Translations under genes and position numbers: made by a program | NCBI RefSeq assembly: GCF_046297895.1 | Contig: NZ_JBKBHC010000005.1 | Span: 186,001 to 250,000 of the forward strand | Direction: 5' to 3' | Source of the DNA: Ferrovibrio sp046297895 | GTDB lineage: Bacteria > Pseudomonadota > Alphaproteobacteria > Ferrovibrionales > Ferrovibrionaceae | Length of the DNA stretch: 64,000 nt | The notes under the pieces: generated by a model | What the model saw: the letters and a program-made list of their open reading frames with translations, nothing else | The model's database searches: none | Told to the model about the DNA's origin: nothing | Part shown: positions 41,038-49,589 of the stretch, piece after piece | How positions within the stretch are numbered: position 1 is the stretch's first letter | Layout: every line of letters starts with the position of its first letter

Positions 41038-41792
41038 TCCGCCCTGTGGTCACGCTTCTCGGCCTCGTGCTGCTGTGGCAACTGGTCGTCACGCTGTTCG
41101 CCCTGCCGCCCTATATCCTGCCACCACCCGATGCCGTGGCGCGGGCCTTCATCGAGCGCGGCGACGTGCTGCTGGCCGAGGCGACCGTGACGGTGGCCGA
41201 GATGATGCTGGGCCTGGCTTTCGGCGCGCTGCTCGGTGCTGCGGCGGCGCTCGGCCTGCTCGCATCGCCGGCGGCGCGACGATGGCTGCTGCCAGTGATC
41301 GTGGCGAGCCAGGCGATACCGGTTTTTGCGCTGGCGCCGCTGCTGGTGCTGTGGTTCGGCTATGGCATGGCGTCCAAGATCGTGATGGCCATGCTGATCA
41401 TCTTCTTCCCGGTGGCGGCGACCCTGTATGACGGCCTGCGCCGCACTGAAACGGGCTGGCTTGATCTGGCGCAGGTGATGACGGCAGGCGATCCCCGTCA
41501 CCGCCGCCGCGTGCTGTTGCGCATTCGCCTGATGGCCGCCCTGCCCGCCCTGGCCAGCGGCCTGAAGATCGCCGCCGCCGTCGCTCCCATCGGTGCGGTG
41601 ATCGGCGAATGGGTCGGTGCCAGCGCCGGCCTGGGCTTCCTGATGCTGCAGGCCAATGCCCGCGTGCAGACCGACCTGATGTTTGCCGCGCTGATCGCGC
41701 TCGCGCTTTGTGCCGTCGCGCTCTACGGCACTGTCGATTTCCTCTCGCGCCGTCTGCTGCCCTGGCAGGCGGACAGTCATTCACCGAAATGA
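41034..41792 (+). CDS. thiX: Thiamine-precursor ABC transporter permease (ThiX)
   Basis: 252 residues, six membrane helices, starting MIRPVVTLLGLVLLWQLVVTLF with ATGA overlap with thiZ. ILPPPDAVARAFIERGDVLLAE near 25 and the EAA-type coupling loop AAALPALASGLKIAAAVAPIGAVIGEWVGA are the SsuC/TauC-family marks. It pairs with ThiZ and ThiY under one TPP riboswitch. Confidence 0.92.
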   Translation: MIRPVVTLLGLVLLWQLVVTLFALPPYILPPPDAVARAFIERGDVLLAEATVTVAEMMLGLAFGALLGAAAALGLLASPAARRWLLPVIVASQAIPVFALAPLLVLWFGYGMASKIVMAMLIIFFPVAATLYDGLRRTETGWLDLAQVMTAGDPRHRRRVLLRIRLMAALPALASGLKIAAAVAPIGAVIGEWVGASAGLGFLMLQANARVQTDLMFAALIALALCAVALYGTVDFLSRRLLPWQADSHSPK

Positions 41793-41803
41793 AGGAGTTC
41801 GTG

Positions 41804-42754
41804 ATGTCGTTCCGAAAAACCGTCCTCGCCGCCGCGCTGCTGCTGATGCCGGTGACAGCCCCGGGCGCCGCACAGGCGCACGACAAGCTGACCGTGATGC
41901 TGGACTGGTTCGTGAATCCCGACCACGCCCCGCTGATCGTGGCCAAGCACACCGGCATTTTCGACCGTCATGAACTGCTGGTCGACCTGATCGCGCCGGC
42001 CGACCCGAACGACCCGCCCAAGCTGGTGGCCGCCGGCAGGGCCGATGTGGCGATTTCCTATCAGCCGCAGTTGCATGTGCAGGTGGCCCAGGGCCTGCCG
42101 CTGCGCCGCATCGGCACGCTGGTGGCCACGCCGCTGAATTCGCTGGTGGTGCTGCGCGACGGGCCGGTGAAATCGATCGCCGACCTGAAGGGCAAGACCA
42201 TCGGCTATTCGGTCGGCGGTTTCGAGGATGCGCTGCTGAAGACCATGCTGGGACAATACGGCCTGACGCTGAAGGACGTGACCCTGGTGAATGTGAACTT
42301 CGCCCTGTCGCCGTCGATCTTCGCCGGCAAGGTGGACGGCACCATCGGCGCGTTCCGCAATTTTGAACTGAACCAGATGGACATCGCCGGCAAGCCAGGC
42401 CGCGCCTTCTATCCGGAAGACTACGGCGTGCCGCTCTATGACGAGCTGATCCTGGTGGCGCACAAGGACAAGCTGGGCGACCAGCGCCTGTCCCGCCTGC
42501 TCGACGCGCTGGAGGAAGCCGTTGCCGCCCTGCACAACCAGCCGCAGCAGAGCTGGCAGGCCTTCATCAAGGAGAACAAGACCCTGGACGACGAACTGAA
42601 CCGCCGCGCCTGGGGCGCCACCATACCGCGCTTCGCCCAGTCGCCGCGCGCGCTCGACAGCCGCCGCTACAGCCGCTTCGCCGATTATCTGGCCAAGCAG
42701 GGCCTGATCCCGAAGGCCCTGCCGGTGGGCGATTACGCCGTGGAACTGCGCTGA
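41804..42754 (+). CDS. thiY: Thiamine-precursor ABC transporter binding protein (ThiY/NMT1-like)
   Basis: 316 residues from the ATG at 41804, 7 bases after AAGGAG; an in-frame ATG at 41789 overlaps the thiX stop and is less likely. Signal peptide SFRKTVLAAALLLMPVTAPG to AQAHD. Mature part begins KLTVMLDWFVNPDHAPLIVAK, the THI5/NMT1-like signature for pyrimidine ligands, with KGKTIGYSVGGFEDALLK and VGAFRNFE-like IGAFRNFELNQMD. Binds the hydroxymethylpyrimidine-type precursor in the periplasm. Confidence 0.93.
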   Translation: MSFRKTVLAAALLLMPVTAPGAAQAHDKLTVMLDWFVNPDHAPLIVAKHTGIFDRHELLVDLIAPADPNDPPKLVAAGRADVAISYQPQLHVQVAQGLPLRRIGTLVATPLNSLVVLRDGPVKSIADLKGKTIGYSVGGFEDALLKTMLGQYGLTLKDVTLVNVNFALSPSIFAGKVDGTIGAFRNFELNQMDIAGKPGRAFYPEDYGVPLYDELILVAHKDKLGDQRLSRLLDALEEAVAALHNQPQQSWQAFIKENKTLDDELNRRAWGATIPRFAQSPRALDSRRYSRFADYLAKQGLIPKALPVGDYAVELR

Positions 42755-42857
42755 CGGCGGACCGGTTGCGCCGTTCACGGATCATGAACGGCTTGAATTA
42801 ACGCGCAGAAAGGCGGTTTATATTCGAGTTGAGGTCGTATCGCGTGGAGGCTTTCCA

Positions 42858-43394
42858 ATGCAGCGGCCAAACTATGCCAAGCTTCATCCGCGGTTTTCCT
42901 GGCTCAGGGATTATCTCGCTCAGGCCGCCCCGCCGGGTCGACTGCCGGGCCGACAGGATATCGACCCGTCGCGTCTGAAGGCGCTGCTGCCGTTCATCAA
43001 CCTTGTCGATGTGGAATACGACGCCGGCGAACTGCGTTTCCGCTTCCGCCTGGTCGGGACGCTGCAGACCGAGGTAGCAGGCCGCGAGATCAGCGGCCGT
43101 TACCTGGAAGACGCCGTGCTGCCCGAATTCATGGAGCGCATCCGCAACAACATGCGCAAATGCGTCACTACGCGCAAACCGGTTTACGACCGCTTTCCGA
43201 TGCCGCATCCCGCACGCGACTTCATCGATACCGAGCGCGTCTATTTTCCGCTGGCGCGCGATGGCGAGACCATCGACATGCTGCTGATCCTCAATGACTA
43301 CCCCCATGAGGAGGTGCAGGCGACCGAACCCGCACCGGAGCGGAAAGAAACCAGGCCTTCATCCGGCCTGGAATCAAAAACGCCGGCGCAGTGA
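42858..43394 (+). CDS. PAS_5-type PAS domain protein
   Basis: 178 residues. The order LPGRQDIDPSRLKALLPFINLVDVEYD, then RFRFRLVGTLQTEVAGREISGRYLED and RKPVYDRFPMPHPARDFIDTERVYFPLARDG is that of the PAS_5 (PF07310) family common in Rhodospirillales, single-domain and soluble. The C-terminal ~25 residues are charged and disordered. No output domain is present. Ligand and partner unknown. Its stop codon lies in the loop of the following terminator hairpin. Confidence 0.88.
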   Translation: MQRPNYAKLHPRFSWLRDYLAQAAPPGRLPGRQDIDPSRLKALLPFINLVDVEYDAGELRFRFRLVGTLQTEVAGREISGRYLEDAVLPEFMERIRNNMRKCVTTRKPVYDRFPMPHPARDFIDTERVYFPLARDGETIDMLLILNDYPHEEVQATEPAPERKETRPSSGLESKTPAQ

Positions 43395-43410
43395 GCCGCG
43401 CCGGCGTTTT
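43377..43410. terminator. Bidirectional terminator shared by the PAS_5 and cold-shock genes
   Basis: Perfect 13-bp inverted repeat: AAAACGCCGGCGC (43377-43389) and GCGCCGGCGTTTT (43398-43410), 8-base loop containing the PAS gene stop (43392-43394). A/T runs flank both sides, so it works on both strands. A second hairpin (CCAGGCC/GGCCTGG, 43351-43371) precedes it inside the PAS gene. Confidence 0.92.
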
Positions 43411-43434
43411 GATGGATCGGGAGTAAAACCCGGC

Positions 43435-44100
43435 TCAGTCCTTGCGAATTTCCGCGACCTGCGGGCCCTTGGGCCCCTGGCCAATGCGAACGCGCACGGA
43501 ATCTCCCGGCTGCAGTTCGTTGATGCCTTCGCGGCGCAGCACTTCCATGTGCACGAAGATGTCCTGCTGGCCATCGCCGCGCGACACGAAGCCGTAGCCT
43601 TTCACGGCGTTGAACCACTTCACCTTGGCTTCGAAGAAATCGCCCTGGGCAACGACCGACGGGAAGCGCGGTGCGCGGTCTCCCCCGAAACCGCCGCCGC
43701 CAAAACCACCACGGTCGCCGCCAAAGCCGCCGCCGCCGCCAAAGCCACCACGGTCGCCGCCAAAGCGCGGCGGACGAGGCGGGCGCGGACCGCGATCACC
43801 GAAGCCGCCGCCCATGCCGCCACCGCCACCCGGACCACGGGAGGGCGAAGCCGTGCTGGTATCGACATTGAGAACGCGGATTGCCTGCATGCCCTTGGGG
43901 CGGCGGGCAACCTCCAGCGTCACGGTTGTGCCTTCTTCGATGCTTTCGTATCCGGCCTGACGCAGGCAGGAGAGATGCAGGAACACGTCACCGGAATTGT
44001 CGTCTGGACTGACGAAACCAAAACCCTTGACTGCGTTGAACCACTTAACTTTGCCAGAAATCTTGACGATTTCCGCGTCGCCGAAGCCCCCTTGATCCAC
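43435..44100 (-). CDS. Double cold-shock-domain protein with RGG/FGG linker
   Basis: 221 residues from a GTG at 44100 with GAAGGA ahead. Cold-shock domain 1 at about 15-80 (SGKVKWFNAVKGFGFVSPDD, DVFLHLSCL) and domain 2 at about 150-220 (EAKVKWFNAVKGYGFVSRGD, DIFVHMEVL); both have RNP1 and RNP2. The ~70-residue linker is built of Gly-rich repeats with Arg and Phe (GGFGGDRGG-type, plus PRPPRPPRFGGDRGG). This resembles eukaryotic RGG RNA-binding linkers. Nucleic-acid binding is established for the family; the linker role is inferred. Confidence 0.93.
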   Translation of the reverse strand: MDQGGFGDAEIVKISGKVKWFNAVKGFGFVSPDDNSGDVFLHLSCLRQAGYESIEEGTTVTLEVARRPKGMQAIRVLNVDTSTASPSRGPGGGGGMGGGFGDRGPRPPRPPRFGGDRGGFGGGGGFGGDRGGFGGGGFGGDRAPRFPSVVAQGDFFEAKVKWFNAVKGYGFVSRGDGQQDIFVHMEVLRREGINELQPGDSVRVRIGQGPKGPQVAEIRKD

Positions 44101-44149
44101 TCTTTTAATCCTTCAATAGCCGCACTACGCCCCTTAGCCTAACACCATT

Positions 44150-44166
44150 TTTTGGCGCTGCCAAAA
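44150..44166. promoter_or_regulatory. Short hairpin upstream of the cold-shock gene
   Basis: TTTTGGC-GCT-GCCAAAA inverted repeat in the 109-bp gap between the Panacea-like gene and the cold-shock gene, 50-66 bases upstream of the latter. It could be an attenuator, operator, or part of a structured leader, as cold-shock mRNAs often have. TTGGCA on the minus strand could also serve as a -35. Confidence 0.4.
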
Positions 44167-44209
44167 CGATTCTAACAAGGCGTGCGGTGGGTTAGCCCCG
44201 ACTTTGGAC

Positions 44210-44968
44210 TTAGATCGTAGGCCCTTCGACCCGTCGCTTCGGGCGCCAGCGGGTGACCGAGCGGCCGTCGGCAGTAAAGCGCACCTCCTGGCTGTCGGGC
44301 GGGGCGGCGCGCAGATGGCCGGCCGCTTCCTGCACAGACGCCGTCCGTGCGGGCACCGGTGCCTGGGACGCAGGCTGGTTCGGCGATTTGGCCGGCTGGC
44401 CCTGCATGGCCCGGGTCAGGGCATGCGCCGAGGGTACACCGCGTCCGCCGGAATGCTGTGCGATTTTCGCCCGCACGGCCTCTTCGAAAGGCGGCAGGTC
44501 GACCTTGGCGCGGCCTGCCGGAGCGGCATGGCCAGCCCGGGTCGCGGCCTTGGCGGGATGCGTGCGATGGGTCTCGACATGAACCTCGCTGCCCGGACCA
44601 TTCTCCTGCGCCTTGCGCCAGGCCGGATCGCCCACCACCAGCTTGTGCAGCGCAACGGCCGGCAGGGCGCCGAACCGTTTCCAGAATCCGTCCAGGAAGG
44701 CTTCCGCCGTCTCGCTCAGGGAAGGAGACCAGGGATTCTCGATGCCGGCCTGAAACACCAGATCGAGCGTCGGCTCGATCGGGCCGTCCTCGCCCACCAG
44801 GAAAGTGGCCGGCATCAGCTTGGCGCCCTCGCGGGCAATGGCATAATGGGCCTGGGCCAGATAGAGCAGCCAGCGCAGCTTGGGCAGCGACATGGCAATG
44901 CGCTCGGAGGCCGCGCGTTCAAGCAGCCAGAAACTGACATCGATACCGGATCGCGTCGCGGGGACCAT
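44210..44968 (-). CDS. Panacea (DUF4065/SocA)-like protein with disordered tail
   Basis: 252 residues. Residues ~26-125 resemble the Panacea domain: MSLPKLRWLLYLAQAHYAIA, TFLVGEDGPIEPTLDLVF, FLDGFWKRFGALPAVALHKLVVGDPAWRKAQE (the L-x-K-L-x-Y-x-A-Q, E-x-G-P-x-x-P, and W-x-x-A steps). The remaining ~110 residues are Pro/Ala/Arg-rich and probably disordered, ending RFTADGRSVTRWRPKRRVEG. Panacea proteins neutralise toxins or act as proteolytic adaptors (SocA). No toxin gene is adjacent. The call rests on motif pattern and is moderate. Confidence 0.6.
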   Translation of the reverse strand: MVPATRSGIDVSFWLLERAASERIAMSLPKLRWLLYLAQAHYAIAREGAKLMPATFLVGEDGPIEPTLDLVFQAGIENPWSPSLSETAEAFLDGFWKRFGALPAVALHKLVVGDPAWRKAQENGPGSEVHVETHRTHPAKAATRAGHAAPAGRAKVDLPPFEEAVRAKIAQHSGGRGVPSAHALTRAMQGQPAKSPNQPASQAPVPARTASVQEAAGHLRAAPPDSQEVRFTADGRSVTRWRPKRRVEGPTI

Positions 44969-45097
44969 GAGCGCCGCTATTCCCTCTTCCAGACCTGAAC
45001 CTAGTTATCGCAAACCTAGGCGGCTAAGCTTAACAGCTCGTGAATCGATTGCCCCATAAATCCGCCCGCATTTTGTAGCGTTTTCTGGAGATTTGCC

Positions 45098-45739
45098 ATG
45101 GAACTGACCGGCGAACAGCTTATTCCCGCCCCCCGGACCAAGGTCTGGGCCGCCCTCTACGATCCCGAAATCCTGCGCCAGTGCATTGCCGGCTGCGAAA
45201 CCGTCACCAAGACCTCGGACACCGAATTCGAGGCCACCGTCCAGGTCAAGGTCGGCCCGGTGAAGGCCAAATTCAAGGGCAAGGTGACCCTGACCGATCT
45301 CGATCCGCCGAACAGTTGCACCATCCAGGGCGAGGCCCAGGGCGGCGTTGCCGCCGGCTTTGGCAAGGGCAACGCCAAGGTTCAGCTCGCCGATGCCCGG
45401 ATGGATGGCGCCCCGGATGGCGCCACGACGCTGACCTACAGCGTGCAGGCCCAGGTAGGCGGCAAGCTGGCCCAGATCGGCGCCCGCCTGATCGACGGCG
45501 TCGCCGCCAAGATGGCCGAAGACTTCTTCGCCAAGTTCAACCAGATTGTCGCGGCACCGCAGGATCAGGCTGCGGCTTCGGCCTCCCAAACCGCCGGCGA
45601 GCAGGCTCCGCCGCCTGCTGCAGCGCAACCGGCATCGCCCGCCGTCGGGTCGGTCACCGGCGGGATACCAAGCTGGCTGTGGATTGCCGGCCTGATCGTG
45701 ATCGTATGCGCAGCAACGGTTCTTGTGCTGCGCGGCTGA
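45098..45739 (+). CDS. coxG: CoxG-like SRPBCC protein with C-terminal membrane anchor
   Basis: 213 residues: MELTGEQLIPAPRTKVWAALYDPEILRQCIAGCETVTK, VKVGPVKAKFKGKVTLTDLDPPNSC, GKGNAKVQL, GGKLAQIGARLIDGVAAKMAEDFF are CoxG marks. A Pro/Ala-rich linker leads to a terminal helix WLWIAGLIVIVCAATVLVL. CoxG is a lipid-binding-fold protein that recruits CO dehydrogenase to the membrane. It lies 126 bases upstream of coxS and probably anchors the hydroxylase below. Confidence 0.93.
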   Translation: MELTGEQLIPAPRTKVWAALYDPEILRQCIAGCETVTKTSDTEFEATVQVKVGPVKAKFKGKVTLTDLDPPNSCTIQGEAQGGVAAGFGKGNAKVQLADARMDGAPDGATTLTYSVQAQVGGKLAQIGARLIDGVAAKMAEDFFAKFNQIVAAPQDQAAASASQTAGEQAPPPAAAQPASPAVGSVTGGIPSWLWIAGLIVIVCAATVLVLRG

Positions 45740-45865
45740 GATCTTTTCCACAGCCTTGAGCGACTTCGCCGTTTTGCAACTTGACGCCCTTTGCGCGTTT
45801 CGCCCACTCTCTTGTCTGGGTAAAGCGCGCGCTATCTTCTGCTCCGCGCTTGATGGGAGGAAAGC

Positions 45866-46336
<471 letters not shown>

Positions 46337-46341
46337 GCGTC

Positions 46342-48714
46342 ATGACAAACCAGGGCATCGGTCAATCCGTTCGACGTAAAGAAGATTTCCGCTTCATTAC
46401 CGGTCAGGGCCATTACACCGACGATATCAACCGCCCTGGTCAGCTCTATGCCGCTTTCCTGCGCTCGCCGCATGCCTTCGCCAAGATCCGCGCGATCCGC
46501 GCCGATGCGGCGAAGAAGATGCCCGGCGTGGTGGCCGTCTTCACCGGCCAGGACGTGGCCGCCGACAAGGTCGGCGGCCTGATCTGCGGCTGGACCGTCA
46601 AGGACAAGAAGGGCGAGCCGCACAAGGCGCCGAAACACGACATCATCGCCATCGACCATGTGCGCCATGTGGGCGACCAGGTGGCGGTGGTGATCGCCGA
46701 AAGCCTGGCCCAGGCCAAGGACGCCGTCGAAGCCATCGAGGTTGATTACGACGTGCTGACGCCTGTGGTGGATGTGGTGAGCGCGCTGAAGCCCGGCGCG
46801 CCGCAGGTGCACCCCGATGCGCCCGGCAATCTCTGCTACGACTGGGAATTCGGCGACAAGGCCGCCACTGAGGCCGCTTTCGCCAAGGCTGCCCATGTCA
46901 CCAAGATCGACCTGCTGAACAACCGCCTGTCGCCCAACCCGATGGAGCCGCGCAGCGCCATCGGCGAATACGATCCGGGCACCGACACCACTACCGTCTA
47001 CACCACGTCGCAGAATCCGCATGTGCTGCGGCTGATCCTCTGCGCCTTCGTCTTCGGCCTGCCCGAGCACAAGGTGCGCGTGATCGCGCCCGATGTGGGC
47101 GGCGGATTCGGTTCGAAGATCTTCAACTATCCCGAAGAGACCGTCTGCGTCTGGGCAGCGCGCAAGCTGAAGAAGCCGGTGAAATGGACCTCGGACCGCA
47201 CCGAGGCCTTCCTCACCGACGCCCATGGCCGCGACCATGTCACCCACGCCGAGCTTGCGCTGGACAAGGACGGCAAATTCCTGGCCCTGCGCGTGGATAC
47301 CAAGGCGAATATGGGCGCGTATCTGTCCACCTTCGCTTCCGCCGTGCCGACCTATCTCTATGCCCTGCTGCTGGCCGGGCAATACACCACGCCGGCCGTC
47401 TATGCCGAGGTGAAGGCAGTGTTCACCAACACGACGCCGGTGGATGCCTATCGCGGCGCCGGCCGGCCGGAAGCCACCTATGTGGTGGAGCGCATCGTGG
47501 AAGCCGCGGCGCGCGAACTGAAGATGGACCCGGTGGAGCTGCGCAAGCGCAACTTCGTGCCGCCCGATGCCTTCCCGTACCAGACGCCGGTGGCCTGCGT
47601 GTATGACAGCGGCCAGTATGCCAAGGCGCTGGACGAAGCCTGCAAGGCAGCCGATTACGCCGGCTTCGCCAAGCGCAAGGCCGAGTCCGCCAAGAAGGGC
47701 AAGCTGCGCGGCATCGGTTTCTGCGCCTATATCGAAGCCTGCGGCATCGCGCCATCCAGCGTGGTGGGTTCGCTCGGCGCCGGCGTCGGCCTGTGGGAGT
47801 CGGGCCAGATCCGCTTCAACGCCACCGGCACGGTGTTCGTCTATACCGGCTCGCACAGCCATGGCCAGGGCCATGAGACCACCTTCGCCCAGATCGTCTC
47901 CGACAAGCTGGGCGTGCCGATCGAGAATATCGAGGTGGTACATGGCGACACGGCCCAGGTGCCGATGGGCATGGGCACCTACGGCTCGCGCTCGCTGGCC
48001 GTGGGCGGCTCGGCGCTGATGCGCGCCGCCGATAAGATCATCGAGAAGGGCAAGAAGATCGCCGCCCATCTGATGGAAGCCTCGGTGGACGACGTGGTGT
48101 TCGACAAGGGCACCTTCTCGGTGAAGGGCACCGACAAGCAGGTGCCGATGGCGCAGGTCGCCTTCACGGCCTACGTGCCGCACAACTACCCGGCCGACCT
48201 GGAGCCGGGCCTGGAGGCCAGCGCCTTCTACGATCCGGCCAACTTCACCTTCCCCGCCGGCGTGCATATCGCCGAGGTGGAGATCGACAGCGACACCGGC
48301 GTCACCACCGTGGCGAACTGGGTGGCGGTGGACGATTTCGGCAAGGTGATCAATCCGATGATCGTCGAGGGCCAGGTGCATGGCGGCATCGCCCAGGGCA
48401 TCGGCCAGGCCCTGCTGGAAGGCGTGGTCTATGATCCCGAAAGCGGCCAGCTGCTGACCGCCTCGTTCCTGGATTACTGCATGCCGCGCGCCGACAACCT
48501 GCCGAGCTACAAGGTCGGCATGATCGAGACGCCCTGCCCGCATAATCCGCTGGGCGTGAAGGGCTGCGGCGAAGCCGGCGCGATTGCTGCGCCGGCCGCG
48601 CTGATGAACGCCATCACCGATGCGCTCGGCACCGAAGACATCACCATGCCGGCGACGCCGCTGAAGGTCTGGAAAGTGATCCAGAGCCGTCATCTGGCCG
48701 CGGCCGCCGAATAG
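46342..48714 (+). CDS. coxL: Form II CoxL-type molybdo-hydroxylase large subunit
   Basis: 790 residues from MTNQGIGQSVRRKEDFRFITGQGHYTDD. Molybdenum-cofactor regions: GGGFGSKIFNYPEE, the active-site loop AYRGAGRPEA (369-378), GSHSHGQGHETTFAQI, and GVKGCGEAGAIAAPAALMNAI with the catalytic Glu. The active-site loop is AYRGAGR, diagnostic of form II (BMS) enzymes, not AYxCSFR of true aerobic CO dehydrogenase. The natural substrate is therefore uncertain (purine, aldehyde, aromatic or low-rate CO). Large antisense frames are shadows. Confidence 0.93.
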   Translation: MTNQGIGQSVRRKEDFRFITGQGHYTDDINRPGQLYAAFLRSPHAFAKIRAIRADAAKKMPGVVAVFTGQDVAADKVGGLICGWTVKDKKGEPHKAPKHDIIAIDHVRHVGDQVAVVIAESLAQAKDAVEAIEVDYDVLTPVVDVVSALKPGAPQVHPDAPGNLCYDWEFGDKAATEAAFAKAAHVTKIDLLNNRLSPNPMEPRSAIGEYDPGTDTTTVYTTSQNPHVLRLILCAFVFGLPEHKVRVIAPDVGGGFGSKIFNYPEETVCVWAARKLKKPVKWTSDRTEAFLTDAHGRDHVTHAELALDKDGKFLALRVDTKANMGAYLSTFASAVPTYLYALLLAGQYTTPAVYAEVKAVFTNTTPVDAYRGAGRPEATYVVERIVEAAARELKMDPVELRKRNFVPPDAFPYQTPVACVYDSGQYAKALDEACKAADYAGFAKRKAESAKKGKLRGIGFCAYIEACGIAPSSVVGSLGAGVGLWESGQIRFNATGTVFVYTGSHSHGQGHETTFAQIVSDKLGVPIENIEVVHGDTAQVPMGMGTYGSRSLAVGGSALMRAADKIIEKGKKIAAHLMEASVDDVVFDKGTFSVKGTDKQVPMAQVAFTAYVPHNYPADLEPGLEASAFYDPANFTFPAGVHIAEVEIDSDTGVTTVANWVAVDDFGKVINPMIVEGQVHGGIAQGIGQALLEGVVYDPESGQLLTASFLDYCMPRADNLPSYKVGMIETPCPHNPLGVKGCGEAGAIAAPAALMNAITDALGTEDITMPATPLKVWKVIQSRHLAAAAE

Positions 48715-48733
48715 AGTTCAGAGGAGAAGCCCC

Positions 48734-49531
48734 ATGTATGCGTTCAACTATCATCGCCCGGCCTCGCTGGCGGATGCGGCCAAGCTGCTGGGCAGCGCCA
48801 CCGACGGCAAGTTCCTGGCCGGCGGCCAGACCCTGCTGCCGACCCTGAAGCAGCGGCTGGCCTCGCCGTCCGACCTTGTCGACCTGAACGGCATCGCCGA
48901 ACTGAACGGCATCACCGTATCGGGCAGCAGCGTCACCATCGGCGCCACCACGCGCCATGCCGCCGTCGCCGCCTCGGCCGAGGTGAAAAAGGCGATCCCG
49001 GCCCTGGCAAAGCTGGCCGGCGGCATCGGCGATCCGCAGGTGCGCAATATGGGCACCATCGGCGGCTCGCTGGCCAACAACGACCCGGCGGCGGATTATC
49101 CCGGCGCCGTGCTCGGCCTGGGTGCCACCATCCACACCTCCAAGCGCAAGATCGCGGCCGACGATTTCTTCACCGGCATGTTCGAGACCGCGCTGGAGGA
49201 AGGCGAGATCATCACCAAGGTGGAATTCCCGGTGCCGAAGCGCGCCGGTTATGTGAAATTCCCCAACCCGGCCTCGCGCTACGTTATGGTCGGCGCCTTC
49301 GTGGCCGAAACGGCGAACGGCGTGCGGGTAGCCATCAACGGTGCCGGCCCCTGCGTGTTCCGCCACAAGGAGATGGAAGCCGCGCTGGCGAAATCCTTCT
49401 CGCCCGATGCGCTGAAGGGCATCAAGACCGATCCGGGCAGCATGAACAACGACATCCATGCCAGCTCGGAATACCGCGCCCATCTGGTGGGCGTGATCGC
49501 CAAACGCGCCGTGTTGGCCGCACTGGGCTGA
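48734..49531 (+). CDS. coxM: Molybdo-hydroxylase medium subunit, FAD-binding
   Basis: 265 residues: MYAFNYHRPASLADAAKLL, AGGQTLLPTLKQRLASPSDLVDLNGI (FAD motif 1) and GGIGDPQVRNMGTIGGSLANNDPAADYP (FAD motif 2) near 96-122, with a normal CO_deh_flav C-terminus (VRVAINGAGPCVFRHKEME). Third gene of the S-L-M set. Order S-L-M differs from the M-S-L order of canonical cox operons, as in many form II clusters. Confidence 0.95.
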   Translation: MYAFNYHRPASLADAAKLLGSATDGKFLAGGQTLLPTLKQRLASPSDLVDLNGIAELNGITVSGSSVTIGATTRHAAVAASAEVKKAIPALAKLAGGIGDPQVRNMGTIGGSLANNDPAADYPGAVLGLGATIHTSKRKIAADDFFTGMFETALEEGEIITKVEFPVPKRAGYVKFPNPASRYVMVGAFVAETANGVRVAINGAGPCVFRHKEMEAALAKSFSPDALKGIKTDPGSMNNDIHASSEYRAHLVGVIAKRAVLAALG

Positions 49532-49555
49532 CCCGCAGGCATCCTGCGAAGATGC

Positions 49556-49582
49556 GAACGCCGGGCCACAAGCCCGGCGTTC
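49556..49582 (+). terminator. Hairpin after coxM
   Basis: 11-bp perfect stem GAACGCCGGGC (49556-49566) / GCCCGGCGTTC (49572-49582), 5-base loop, followed by TGCATTTC. It has only a weak T tract. Lies between coxM and the convergent cytochrome gene. Confidence 0.65.
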
Positions 49583-49589
49583 TGCATTT

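Noticed and set aside
46342..48714. True aerobic CO dehydrogenase (form I)
   Set aside because: The active-site loop is AYRGAGR, not AYxCSFR.
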